Below are positions 8,629 through 16,428 of a stretch of DNA of 42,447 nt, in pieces. Below the pieces are notes generated by a model. That model ran no database searches. It had not been told where the DNA came from and was given only the letters and a program-made list of their open reading frames with translations. A program made the translations under genes and the position numbers. Source of the stretch: Candidatus Rokuibacteriota bacterium (GTDB lineage: Bacteria > Methylomirabilota > Methylomirabilia > Rokubacteriales > CSP1-6); contig JACQCL010000163.1 of assembly GCA_016201645.1 (NCBI GenBank), positions 1 through 42,447 on the forward strand, read 5' to 3'. The stretch's first letter is position 1. The number at the start of each line of letters is the position of its first letter.

Positions 8629-9141
8629 ATGGCGGGGAGGGCCCCGAAAGCTCCGAGGACGGGTAGGCCGGGTTCCGGCTCCGGGCGCGGCCGGCGGGCT
8701 CGGAGGTTCGGAGTCCTCGTTGCCCGCTTCAACGAGCCCATCTCGAAGCGGCTGCTGGACGGCGCGCTCGAAGCCTTTCGTCGCCACGGCTGCGAGTCCT
8801 CCCAGGTGGAAGTTCACTGGGTGCCCGGCTCCTTCGAGCTCCCCCAGGCGGCTCTGCATCTCGCCCGCACAGGGAGGTACGCGGCGATCGTGTGCCTCGG
8901 CGCCGTGATTCGCGGGGAAACCCCACACTTCGAGCACGTGGCCCGCGAGGCGGCTCAGGGGATCCGGGAGGTGGGCCTCTCCACGGGCGTTCCGACCACC
9001 TTCGGGGTGGTCACGGCCTTCACCCTGGAGCAGGCGTGGGAGCGCGCGGGCGGGAAGGTGGGGAACCGCGGCGAGGAGGCCGCGCTGGCGGCTCTGGAAA
9101 TGTCGGAGTTCGTGGCCCGGGTGGGGCGCCGCCATGGGTAA
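8629..9141 (+). CDS. ribH: 6,7-dimethyl-8-ribityllumazine synthase
   Basis: Condenses dihydroxybutanone phosphate with the ribitylamino-pyrimidine to give lumazine, the substrate of RibE. The 170-aa product has the FGVLVARFNE start of the fold at about residue 27, the PGSFELP substrate loop, and the RGETPHFEHV loop with the proton-donor histidine at 100. The first 26 residues are an unusual Arg/Gly/Ser/Pro-rich extension; homologues usually start close to the fold. An internal start is possible, but the ATG at 8629 has tight 3-nt spacing to ribBA. It overlaps nusB by 8 nt, a common ribH-nusB pairing. Confidence 0.95.
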   Translation: MAGRAPKAPRTGRPGSGSGRGRRARRFGVLVARFNEPISKRLLDGALEAFRRHGCESSQVEVHWVPGSFELPQAALHLARTGRYAAIVCLGAVIRGETPHFEHVAREAAQGIREVGLSTGVPTTFGVVTAFTLEQAWERAGGKVGNRGEEAALAALEMSEFVARVGRRHG

Positions 9142-9547
9142 GAGGCGGAAGGCTCGGGAGCTGGCGCTCCAGTTCCTCTACCAGCTTGAGCTCCGGGCGG
9201 ACGGGGACCCGGCGTCGTGCTCGGAGGAGTTCTGGAGCCGGCACCCCGTGGACCCGGAGGCGCGGGCGTTCGCCGAGACGCTGGTCCGCGGGACGAAGCT
9301 CCATCAGGGGAAGATCGACGAGCTGATTACCCAGTGCGCCGAGAACTGGGATCTCGATCGGATGGCCGTGGTGGATCGGAACATCCTCCGGGTCGGAATC
9401 TTCGAGCTGCTCTGGACGGCCGACATCCCGCCCAAGGTAGCGATCAACGAGGCGATCGAGGTCGCGAAAAAGTTCAGCACCCAGGAGTCCAGCCGGTTCA
9501 TCAACGGCATCCTCGACCGGATCCACAAAGAACTGAGACCGGGGTAA
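9134..9547 (+). CDS. nusB: Transcription antitermination factor NusB
   Basis: All-helical RNA-binding protein that acts with NusE (S10) at boxA sites in rRNA antitermination. The 137-aa product shows the family start GKRRKARELALQFLYQLEL and the C-terminal signature VAINEAIEVAKKFS followed by FINGILDRI. It overlaps ribH by 8 nt and is the last recognised gene of the riboflavin run. The following phosphoesterase begins 4 nt after its stop, so that gene is probably translationally coupled. Confidence 0.95.
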   Translation: MGKRRKARELALQFLYQLELRADGDPASCSEEFWSRHPVDPEARAFAETLVRGTKLHQGKIDELITQCAENWDLDRMAVVDRNILRVGIFELLWTADIPPKVAINEAIEVAKKFSTQESSRFINGILDRIHKELRPG

Positions 9548-9551
9548 GCCG

Positions 9552-10280
9552 ATCCGTTACGCCCTTCTGTCGGACGTCCACGGCAACCTTGAGGCCCTGA
9601 CCGCTGTCCTCGATCACCTCGCCGGCACCGGCGCCGATGCCCTCGTGTGTTTGGGGGATGTGGTCGGCTACGGGGCGGATCCCGTGGCCTGCGTCGAAAA
9701 GCTGGTCGAGCGGGACGCTCGTTTCGTCGCCGGCAACCACGAGTACGGGGTGACCGATCGGCTGGATCTCCGCTGGTTCAACCCTTACGCTCGGGCCGCT
9801 GCCCTCTGGACCGCCTCGCGGCTCGACGACGAGCATCGAAGCTTCCTCGTCGAGCTTCCGCTCTCGCTCGAGATCGAGGGGGCCATGCTGGTCCATGCGA
9901 GTCCCAAGAATCCCGAAGCGTGGGAGTACCTGATCACCGCCCAGGAGGGATTTGCCGCGTTCGGCGCGTTTGAGACCCAGCTCTGTTTTGTCGGCCATTC
10001 CCATTGCCCGGGGGTGTGGTCCCTGGGGCCCTCCGGCGGAGCGTTCAAGCCCGGTCCCGACGAGGTCAGGCTCCTCGCCGGGTGGCGGTACCTCGTCAAC
10101 GTGGGGAGCGTCGGGCAGCCGCGGGACCGGGACCCGCGCGCCTGCTACGCCGTGTGGGATCGTGGGGCCGGCCGAATCACCTTCAACAGGGTCCTCTACG
10201 ACGTTGCAGCGGCTCGGGAGAAAATTCTGAAGGCGGGACTCCCCCGGTACCTCGGAGACCGCCTTACCCATGGTCGCTGA
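9552..10280 (+). CDS. Calcineurin-like metallophosphoesterase with apparent ATC start
   Basis: A binuclear-metal phosphoesterase of the YfcE/MJ0936-like group; substrate unknown. Metal-binding motifs are complete: D8-x-H10 (SDVHGN), GDVVGYG, GNHE (61-64), GHSH (148-151) and the family's GSVGQPRD tail. Length 242 aa. The frame has a TGA at 9534 and then no ATG, GTG or TTG before SDVHGN. The codon at 9552, where relatives have ATG (M-R-Y-A-L-L-S-D), is ATC. The first standard start (GTG 9645) would delete the D-x-H metal site, so the gene is placed from the ATC. Either AUC initiation, as AUU is used in a few genes, or a one-base sequence error explains it. It overlaps lnt by 11 nt. Confidence 0.85.
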   Translation: MRYALLSDVHGNLEALTAVLDHLAGTGADALVCLGDVVGYGADPVACVEKLVERDARFVAGNHEYGVTDRLDLRWFNPYARAAALWTASRLDDEHRSFLVELPLSLEIEGAMLVHASPKNPEAWEYLITAQEGFAAFGAFETQLCFVGHSHCPGVWSLGPSGGAFKPGPDEVRLLAGWRYLVNVGSVGQPRDRDPRACYAVWDRGAGRITFNRVLYDVAAAREKILKAGLPRYLGDRLTHGR

Positions 10281-11790
10281 CCGGCTGGCGGCGCTCCTCG
10301 TCGGGCGGGTCAGGGTCCCGCTGCTCGTCACTTCGTCGGGCCTCCTGACCTTGGCATATCCCACGACTGACTGGTCGCTGCTCGCCTGGGTCGCCCTGGT
10401 GCCGCTCTTCGCCGCTGCCCTCGCTCGCTCGCCGCGCCAGGCGCTTGGCGATGGCTGGCTGATAGGCACGGTTTTCTTCATCCTCCTGCTCCGCTGGCTC
10501 GACCACACGTTCAGGCATTACAGCCTGATCCCGTGGCCGCTCACCTGGCTCCCGATCACGGGACTGGCGGCGTACTGCGGGCTCTACTTCGGCCTCGTGG
10601 CGGGGGTCGTGAGCTGGCTCGCTCAGCGCTGGGGCCCTGGCTGGTCGCTGGCGGCCGCGCCGTTCGTCTGGGTCGCCGCGGAGTGGATCCGCGGGCAGAT
10701 TCTCTCCGGGTTCCCCTGGGGGCTCCTCGGCTATTCCCAGTACCGCTACCTGGCAGTGATCCAGATCGCCGAGGTAACCGGAGTGTACGGCGTCTCCTTT
10801 CTGCTCGTCGCTGTCAACGCGGCGCTGGCGGCCGCCCTCGCTCTCGGCATTCGCCGGGCTCTTGTCCCAGGAGCGGTCGCCGCGGCGCTCCTGACCGGGA
10901 CGCTGGCCTTCGGCCTCGCGCGGCTCGGGGTGCCGGCTCCCGCGCGGACGATCCAGGCCGCGGTGATCCAGCCGTCCATCGAGCAGTCGCTCAAATGGGA
11001 TCCGGCCTACCAGGCGGAGACCCTCCGCATCTACACGACCCTGACCCAGGAGGCCGGGGAAGCAAAGCCTGCGATCATCCTGTGGCCCGAAACGGCCGCG
11101 CCAATTTTCCTCAGGCGGGACCCGCGCCTGGTGGCCGAGCTTCAGGTCCTCTCTCAGGAGGTCCGAGCGACCCTTGTCGTGGGGTCGGTGGACGGTGATC
11201 GAAGCGGCCTCTACAACAGCGCTTTTTTGCTGACAGGACGGGGAATTATAGCCAAGTATGATAAGATACATCTCGTTCCGTTCGGGGAGTATGTTCCCCT
11301 CTCACGGATCATCGGCTTCGTGAGGCGCTGGGCCGAGTTCATCTCGGAGTTCCAGGCCGGGGTCGCTCCCCAGGTCTTCGGGGAAGAGCCGGCGCCGTTC
11401 GGAGTCGTGATCTGCTACGAGGGGATCTTTCCCGAGTTGTTTCGGAAGTTCGTGGCGGGGGGTGCCGAGTACATGGTGAACATCACGAACGACGCCTGGT
11501 TCGGGACGACGAGCGGGCCGTGGCAGCATCTGGCGATGCTCCCGTTTCGCGCGGTGGAGAATCGGGTGGCGATTGCCCGGGCTGCCAACACCGGCGTGTC
11601 GGCGTTCGTGGAGCCCAACGGGCGGATCACGAAGACCCTCGGTCTCTTCGAGCGCGGCGTCCTGAGCGCCGGGATCCCACTCCGTCACGGCAAGACGTTC
11701 TACACGCGAATGGGAGATCTCTTCGCCTATGCTGCTCTGGCGATCTCGGCAGCCGGGCTCGCCCTCCGAGGCCTCCGGAGGAGCCGATAG
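10270..11790 (+). CDS. lnt: Apolipoprotein N-acyltransferase
   Basis: Inner-membrane enzyme that adds the third acyl chain to the N-terminal cysteine of lipoproteins, the step before Lol sorting. The 506-aa product has about six N-terminal transmembrane helices (to about residue 225), a carbon-nitrogen hydrolase domain, and a final C-terminal helix. The catalytic triad is visible: E274 (LWPETAAP), K332 (KYDKIHLVPFGEY) and C382 (VVICYEG), close to E267-K335-C387 of E. coli. The ATG at 10270 overlaps the phosphoesterase by 11 nt. Nearby lolC and lolD act later in the same lipoprotein pathway. Confidence 0.95.
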   Translation: MVADRLAALLVGRVRVPLLVTSSGLLTLAYPTTDWSLLAWVALVPLFAAALARSPRQALGDGWLIGTVFFILLLRWLDHTFRHYSLIPWPLTWLPITGLAAYCGLYFGLVAGVVSWLAQRWGPGWSLAAAPFVWVAAEWIRGQILSGFPWGLLGYSQYRYLAVIQIAEVTGVYGVSFLLVAVNAALAAALALGIRRALVPGAVAAALLTGTLAFGLARLGVPAPARTIQAAVIQPSIEQSLKWDPAYQAETLRIYTTLTQEAGEAKPAIILWPETAAPIFLRRDPRLVAELQVLSQEVRATLVVGSVDGDRSGLYNSAFLLTGRGIIAKYDKIHLVPFGEYVPLSRIIGFVRRWAEFISEFQAGVAPQVFGEEPAPFGVVICYEGIFPELFRKFVAGGAEYMVNITNDAWFGTTSGPWQHLAMLPFRAVENRVAIARAANTGVSAFVEPNGRITKTLGLFERGVLSAGIPLRHGKTFYTRMGDLFAYAALAISAAGLALRGLRRSR

Positions 11791-11794
11791 ACCC

Positions 11795-12893
11795 ATGCTC
11801 GGTGAGCTGAAGCGCGACGTGCTCGAGTTCGAGCGGCGGCTGGACGACCTTCGAGGGCACCTTTGACCTTCCCTCCAAGGAGGAGCGTCTCCGTCTGATC
11901 GAGGCTGAAATGGCCTCTCCCATCTTCTGGGAGGAGAGCCGGCGCGCCCAGAGTCTGGTCCAGGAACGCGCCGAGCTGGCGCGCCTCGTCGGGCGCTGGC
12001 GGGAACTTTCCAGCCGGGCCGAAGAGCTCCGCCTCCTCTGGGAGCTGGCCGTTGAGGAGGGGGACGAGAGCGTCGCCCCGGAGATCGAAGACGGAGTCAG
12101 GAAGCTCCGCCACTCCCTCGCCGAGTTCCAGCTGAAGGTCATCCTGTCCGGACCCCACGACAAGAAGAACGCCATCGTCTCGATTCACCCGGGCGCCGGC
12201 GGGACCGAATCCCAGGATTGGGCTCAGATGCTCACCCGGATGTATCTCCGCTGGGCCGAACGCCAGGAGTTCAAGGCGGAGGTCGTGGACCTGCTCCCCG
12301 GCGAGGAGGCTGGAATCAAGTCCGCCACCATCGAGGTGAGCGGCGAGTACGCGTACGGCTACCTGAAGGGCGAAGCGGGGGTCCACAGGCTCGTGAGGAT
12401 CTCTCCGTTTGATGCGTCCCGTCGCCGTCATACCTCGTTCGCTTCGGTCTCCGTGATCCCCGAAGTCGAAGAGGTGGAGGTCGTGGTCAAGGACGAGGAC
12501 CTCCGGATCGACGTGTTCCGCTCCTCAGGACCCGGCGGGCAGGGGGTAAACACCGCGGACTCCGCGGTGAGGATCAGCCATCTGCCCAGCGGGATCGTGG
12601 TGCAGTGTCAGAACGAACGATCGCAGTTGCGGAATCGTGATACGGCGCTCCGGATCCTGCGCGCCCGGCTGTACCAGGTCTACGAGAAGAAGCAGCGGGA
12701 GGAGCTGGCCGAGCTCACCGGGGAGAAGAAGGAGATCGCGTTCGGGAGCCAGATCCGCTCCTACACCTTCCACCCGTATCAGCTCATCAAGGACCACCGG
12801 ACCGGTCTCGAGGTGGGGAACGTCGAGGCCGTCATGGAAGGCGAGATCGATCCGTTCATCCAGGCCTACCTTCTGTCCGGAAAGTCGGCGTAG
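11795..12893 (+). CDS. prfB: Peptide chain release factor 2 (programmed +1 frameshift)
   Basis: Release factor for UGA and UAA. The gene is in two frames: 23 codons from the ATG at 11795 end with CTT and an in-frame TGA (11864-11866); a +1 shift then reads GAC at 11865 and continues 342 codons to 12893. The total of 365 aa equals the E. coli protein. Stop recognition tripeptide SPF is at 203-205 and the peptidyl-hydrolysis motif GGQ at 247-249. Both parts together give an uninterrupted RF2 sequence, so this is not a pseudogene. The frameshift lets RF2 level control its own synthesis. It lies 4 nt after lnt and 1 nt before lysS. Confidence 0.96.
11853..11867 (+). promoter_or_regulatory. RF2 programmed +1 frameshift signal
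   Basis: The slippery CTT-TGA-C (11861-11867) is preceded by a Shine-Dalgarno-like GAGGG (11853-11857) with a 3-nt spacer. This is the same geometry as the E. coli element AGGGGG-UAU-CUU-UGA-C. When RF2 is scarce the ribosome pauses at UGA and tRNA-Leu slips from CUU to UUU. Confidence 0.93.
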
Positions 12894-12894
12894 G

Positions 12895-14460
12895 ATGGAC
12901 GACAACGACCTGATCCGGCGCCGTCACGCGAAACTCGCGAACCTCCGGGCGCGCGGACTCGACCCCTTCGGGAGTCGCTATCCGGTCACCCACTGGGCCG
13001 GGCGCCTCGCCGGGCAACTGGCGGGGGCCACCGAGGAAGAACTCAGGGGGGTCGGGCCCGTCAGCGTTGCCGGGCGCGTCCTGACCCTTCGCCACCATGG
13101 GAAGACCTGTTTCGCGACCCTCAAGGACTACACGGGGACGATCCAGCTCTACGCGCGTGCCGATCAGCTGGGCGACGAGTATGGGCTGTTCACGGAGCTC
13201 GATGCCGGCGATTTCCTCGGCGTCACGGGCGAACTCTTCAGGACGCGCACGGGCGAACTGACGATCGGGGTGAAATCCTGGAGCTTCCTGACGAAGGCGC
13301 TCCGCCCCCTGCCGGAGAAGTGGCATGGGCTCAAGGACGTGGAGACACGCTATCGGCAACGCTACCTGGACCTGGTGGTGAACCCGGCGGCCCGCCAGGT
13401 GTTCCAGGTGCGGAGCAGCCTCGTGGGTGCGATGCGCGAGTTTCTGGACGCGCGGGGCTTTCTCGAGGTCGAGACTCCGATGATGCAGCCGATCCCCGGC
13501 GGCGCGGCCGCCCGCCCCTTCGTGACCCACCACAATGCGCTGGACCTGGATCTCTACCTCCGCGTCGCCCCGGAGCTCTACCTGAAGCGGCTCGTCGTGG
13601 GCGGCCTGGATCGGGTGTACGAGATCAACCGCAACTTCCGGAACGAGGGGATCTCGACCCAGCACAACCCGGAGTTCACCATGCTGGAGTTCTACCAGGC
13701 CTACGCGGACTACGGCGACTTGATGGAGCTGACCGAAGCGCTCGTCTGCCATCTGGCCCAGACCATCCCGGGCTCGCTCACGCTGACCTATCAGGGCGAG
13801 TCGATCGATCTCACGCCGCCGTGGCGCCGGGTGAAGTTCCACGAGGCGATCTCCCGGGAGCTGGGAGTTCCGGTCGCGCCCGAGACGGATCCGTGGGAGC
13901 TCATTCTGGGCCCCGCGCGCGGTCGTGTGACGCAGGTTGATCCAGCGGGAACGAAGGCGAAGCACTGGAAGGCCTTGTTCGAGGCGCTCGTCGAGCCCAC
14001 GCTCGTCCAGCCGACCTTCGTCGTCGAGTTTCCCATCGGGCTGTCGCCCCTCTCCAAGCGCAACAAGGACAACGCGGGCCTCGCGGACCGCTTTGAGCTC
14101 TTCGTGGCACGCCTGGAGATCGCCAACGCGTACACCGAGCTGAACGATCCCGAAGAGCAGCTGGCGCGCTTCAAGCAGCAGGCCATTGAGCGCGAGCGGG
14201 GCGATGACGAAGCGGAGCGGCTGGACCGGGACTTCGTCCGCGCCCTGGAGTTCGGCATGCCGCCGACGGCCGGCGAGGGCATCGGCGTTGACCGGCTCGT
14301 GATGCTGTTCGCCGATCAACCCTCAGTCCGCGACGTGATCCTGTTCCCCCACCTCCGCCCGGAGAGTACCTCGGAGGGGGGCGTTGCCCCCCTTCCGAAC
14401 CTCCCCCCTGGGGATTGCGCCGGCGAAGCCGGCGCTCGGAAACGCCCAGAGAAGACATGA
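12895..14460 (+). CDS. lysS: Lysyl-tRNA synthetase, class II, with repeat-derived tail
   Basis: Charges tRNA-Lys. The 521-aa product has an N-terminal OB-fold anticodon-binding domain (about 50-150, GRVLTLRHHGKTCFATLKD) and a class II catalytic domain with motif 2 (YEINRNFRNEGIS, then HNPEFTMLEFY) and motif 3 (GIGVDRLVMLF). The conserved protein should end at DVILFPHLRP; the remaining roughly 30 residues are Gly/Pro-rich, and residues 492-515 are encoded by a 70-bp dispersed palindromic repeat. The ATG at 12895 is 1 nt after prfB; upstream in-frame sequence lies within prfB and is unrelated. It overlaps lolC by 4 nt (ATGA). prfB-lysS adjacency is common. Confidence 0.95.
   Translation: MDDNDLIRRRHAKLANLRARGLDPFGSRYPVTHWAGRLAGQLAGATEEELRGVGPVSVAGRVLTLRHHGKTCFATLKDYTGTIQLYARADQLGDEYGLFTELDAGDFLGVTGELFRTRTGELTIGVKSWSFLTKALRPLPEKWHGLKDVETRYRQRYLDLVVNPAARQVFQVRSSLVGAMREFLDARGFLEVETPMMQPIPGGAAARPFVTHHNALDLDLYLRVAPELYLKRLVVGGLDRVYEINRNFRNEGISTQHNPEFTMLEFYQAYADYGDLMELTEALVCHLAQTIPGSLTLTYQGESIDLTPPWRRVKFHEAISRELGVPVAPETDPWELILGPARGRVTQVDPAGTKAKHWKALFEALVEPTLVQPTFVVEFPIGLSPLSKRNKDNAGLADRFELFVARLEIANAYTELNDPEEQLARFKQQAIERERGDDEAERLDRDFVRALEFGMPPTAGEGIGVDRLVMLFADQPSVRDVILFPHLRPESTSEGGVAPLPNLPPGDCAGEAGARKRPEKT
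14370..14439 (-). repeat. Dispersed palindromic repeat, copy 1 (inside lysS 3' end)
   Basis: A 70-bp element made of two hairpins. The first is a 12-bp stem with one bulged T (arms from 14371 and ending near 14396, loop GTT). The second is a perfect 8-bp stem, GCGCCGGC and GCCGGCGC around loop GAA (14417-14435). Its reverse complement aligns along its full length with the element at 34123-34192. It is translated as the C-terminal tail of LysS. The strand is given relative to copy 2. Confidence 0.85.
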
Positions 14461-15710
14461 GCGTGAATCGCCCGTTCGAGATGCCGTTTGAGCTCTTTTT
14501 GAGTCTTCGGTATCTCCGCGCCCGCGGCCACCGGACCAACCTGTCGCTCTTCGTCTGGATCGGCGTCGGCGGAGTGTTCCTGGGCGTGAGTGCCCTGATC
14601 GTCGTGCTCGCAGTAATGACGGGATTTCAGGACGGCATCCGGGACAAGATCATTGCCGCCAACCCTCACGTCCTCGTCCTTGAAGGGGGCGGGCGGGGCG
14701 TTCGCGACGCCGGTGCCTTGGCGGAGCGGGTGCGGGCCGTGCCGGGAATCACGTCGGCGACGCCGTTCGTCCTCCAGCAGGCGCTCTTCACGGTGTCGGG
14801 CGGGGGCGCCACGGGCGGCCTCGTGCGAGGGGTGGACCTGGCAGCCGAGTCCGTGAGGAAGGATATCGGCCGCCAGCTCAAAATGGGGAGTCTCGAGCCC
14901 CTGGAGCTGAGCGGGGGCGAGCCCGCGATCATTCTGGGGCGGGAGTTGGCGAGGACCCTCGGCGTCATCCCCGGCGAGAGCGTGACCGTGATCTCCCCCC
15001 AAGGCGCGCTGACGGCGGTTGGTATGGTTCCCAAGATGCGCCGGTTTACCGTGGCAGGGACATTCGAGGTCGGCATGTACGAGTACGATTCCTCCCTCGC
15101 GTACGTGAGCCTCGCCGCGGCGCAGGAGTTCGCCGGCCTCGGCAACCGCGTGACCGGGATCGAGGTCAAGCTCAGCGATCCCTGGGAGGCCAAGACCATC
15201 GGCCGGGCGATCGCCACGAAGCTCGGCTTCCCCTACCTGGTGCGGGATTGGATGGAGATGAACCGGAATCTCTTCAACGCGCTCCAGCTCGAGAAGCTCG
15301 CCCTGTTCATCATCGTGACGATCATCGTGCTCGTCGCCGCCTTCGCCATCATCGGCCACCTCGTGCTTTTGGTCGCGGAGAAACGGAAGGAGATCGGCAT
15401 CCTGAAAGCGATGGGAGCCCCGGCGGGAAGCGTGGGGGCCGTCTTCCTCTCGGTGGGGATCCTCATCGGCCTGGTCGGGACCGTGGCCGGGAGCATCGTG
15501 GGGCTCGGCCTGATCTGGGTGCAGAACACTTACCGGATCATCCGTCTGGCGGGGGACGTGTACCAGATCGATTATCTGCCAATGAAGCTCACCTGGGGCG
15601 ATTTCGGGCTGATCACCGGCGCGACGCTTCTGATCTCGTTCGTGTTCACGCTCTTGCCCGCCCGCCGGGCGGCCCGGCTGGACCCGGTGGAAGTGCTCCG
15701 CTATGAGTGA
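14457..15710 (+). CDS. lolC: Lipoprotein-releasing ABC transporter permease LolC/LolE
   Basis: Membrane subunit of the Lol ABC transporter that extracts mature lipoproteins from the inner membrane and hands them to LolA. The 417-aa product has the LolC/E layout: start MPFELFLSLRYLRARG, first transmembrane helix at about 27-50, a large periplasmic MacB-like domain (about 52-270), then three C-terminal helices with an FtsX domain ending LLPARRAARLDPVEVLRYE. Only one permease is present, so it may form a homodimer (as LolF-type systems) or pair with a product elsewhere; LolC and LolE cannot be told apart here. The ATG at 14457 overlaps the lysS stop; ATG 14481 is an alternative. It overlaps lolD by 8 nt. 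Confidence 0.92.
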   Translation: MSVNRPFEMPFELFLSLRYLRARGHRTNLSLFVWIGVGGVFLGVSALIVVLAVMTGFQDGIRDKIIAANPHVLVLEGGGRGVRDAGALAERVRAVPGITSATPFVLQQALFTVSGGGATGGLVRGVDLAAESVRKDIGRQLKMGSLEPLELSGGEPAIILGRELARTLGVIPGESVTVISPQGALTAVGMVPKMRRFTVAGTFEVGMYEYDSSLAYVSLAAAQEFAGLGNRVTGIEVKLSDPWEAKTIGRAIATKLGFPYLVRDWMEMNRNLFNALQLEKLALFIIVTIIVLVAAFAIIGHLVLLVAEKRKEIGILKAMGAPAGSVGAVFLSVGILIGLVGTVAGSIVGLGLIWVQNTYRIIRLAGDVYQIDYLPMKLTWGDFGLITGATLLISFVFTLLPARRAARLDPVEVLRYE

Positions 15711-16384
15711 GCTGCTGACCGCGCGCGAGGTCGAGAAGGAGTACCGGAGCGGGCCCCGAGCTAGTGCGAGTGCTCAAGGGCGTGGCACTCACGGTGGCAG
15801 AGGGCGAGGCCGTTGCTCTTGTCGGCGCCTCGGGGGTCGGGAAGTCAACGCTGCTCCACCTCCTCGGCGCCCTGGATCGCCCCACGGCCGGACAGGTCCT
15901 GTTCGACGGGGAGGACATTTTCTCTCGGTCGGAAAACGGTCTCGCGCGGTTCAGGAGGACCGAGATCGGCTTCGTCTTTCAGTTTTACAATTTGCTCGGG
16001 GAGATGACTGCCTTGGAGAACACCATGCTTCCCGCGTTGCTGCAACGCCTGCCCTGGGAAGAGGCTCGTGCCCGCGCTGCGGACGCGCTCTCCGAGGTTG
16101 GTCTCGGGGACCGGCTCAACCACCGCCCGGGAGAACTCTCAGGCGGGGAGCAGCAGCGCGTGGCCATCGCCCGCGCCGTGATGCACCGGCCGCGCCTTGT
16201 CCTGGCCGATGAGCCGACGGGCAATCTGGACCCGAAGACGAGCGAGGTGATCTTCGATCTCTTCTTGCGGCTCAAGGCCGAGCGGGGGTTGACGTTCGTC
16301 ATCGCCACCCACAACCAGGATCTGGCGCGGAAGGCCGACCGGGGGTACCGGCTCGTGGACGGGCGCGCCGTTGTCTGGCCTTAG
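15703..16384 (+). CDS. lolD: Lipoprotein-releasing ABC transporter ATPase LolD, with +1 frame break
   Basis: ATPase of the Lol transporter. From the ATG at 15703 (overlapping lolC by 8 nt) 18 codons run in one frame to GGG CCC; the protein then continues one base later from GAG at 15758. Skipping one C of the CCCC run (15754-15757) gives a complete 226-aa protein, matching the family length (233 in E. coli). It has the A-loop tyrosine (EKEYRSGP), Walker A GASGVGKST (41-49), signature LSGGEQQRVAIARA and Walker B LVLADEPTGNLD. Without the shift, translation could start only at GTG 15764, losing the first strand and A-loop. Sequence error, true mutation, or +1 slippage at CCC-C are all possible; everything downstream looks under normal constraint. 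Confidence 0.85.
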
Positions 16385-16393
16385 TGTTACACT
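16385..16393 (+). promoter_or_regulatory. Candidate extended -10 promoter for ilvE
   Basis: TG-T-TACACT (16385-16393) forms an extended -10 element just after the lolD stop. No convincing -35 lies 17 or 18 nt upstream, as expected for extended -10 promoters. Predicted start is about 16400, giving a leader of about 29 nt with GAGGG (16419-16423) before the ilvE ATG. The -10 hexamer is the same as at rodZ and gmhB. Confidence 0.5.
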
Positions 16394-16428
16394 CTTCCTG
16401 GACGGCAATACTCAATGCGAGGGCGACC

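Noticed and set aside
9645..10280. Metallophosphoesterase starting at GTG 9645
   Set aside because: This start would delete the D-x-H metal-binding motif, which is present in frame just upstream.
11864..11866. prfB as a pseudogene because of an in-frame TGA
   Set aside because: The TGA is part of the standard RF2 recoding signal and the downstream frame is intact.
14370..14439. Repeat copy 1 as a transcription terminator for lysS
   Set aside because: It lies before the lysS stop codon, has no T tract, and lolC overlaps lysS by 4 nt, so a terminator here would cut off the lol genes.
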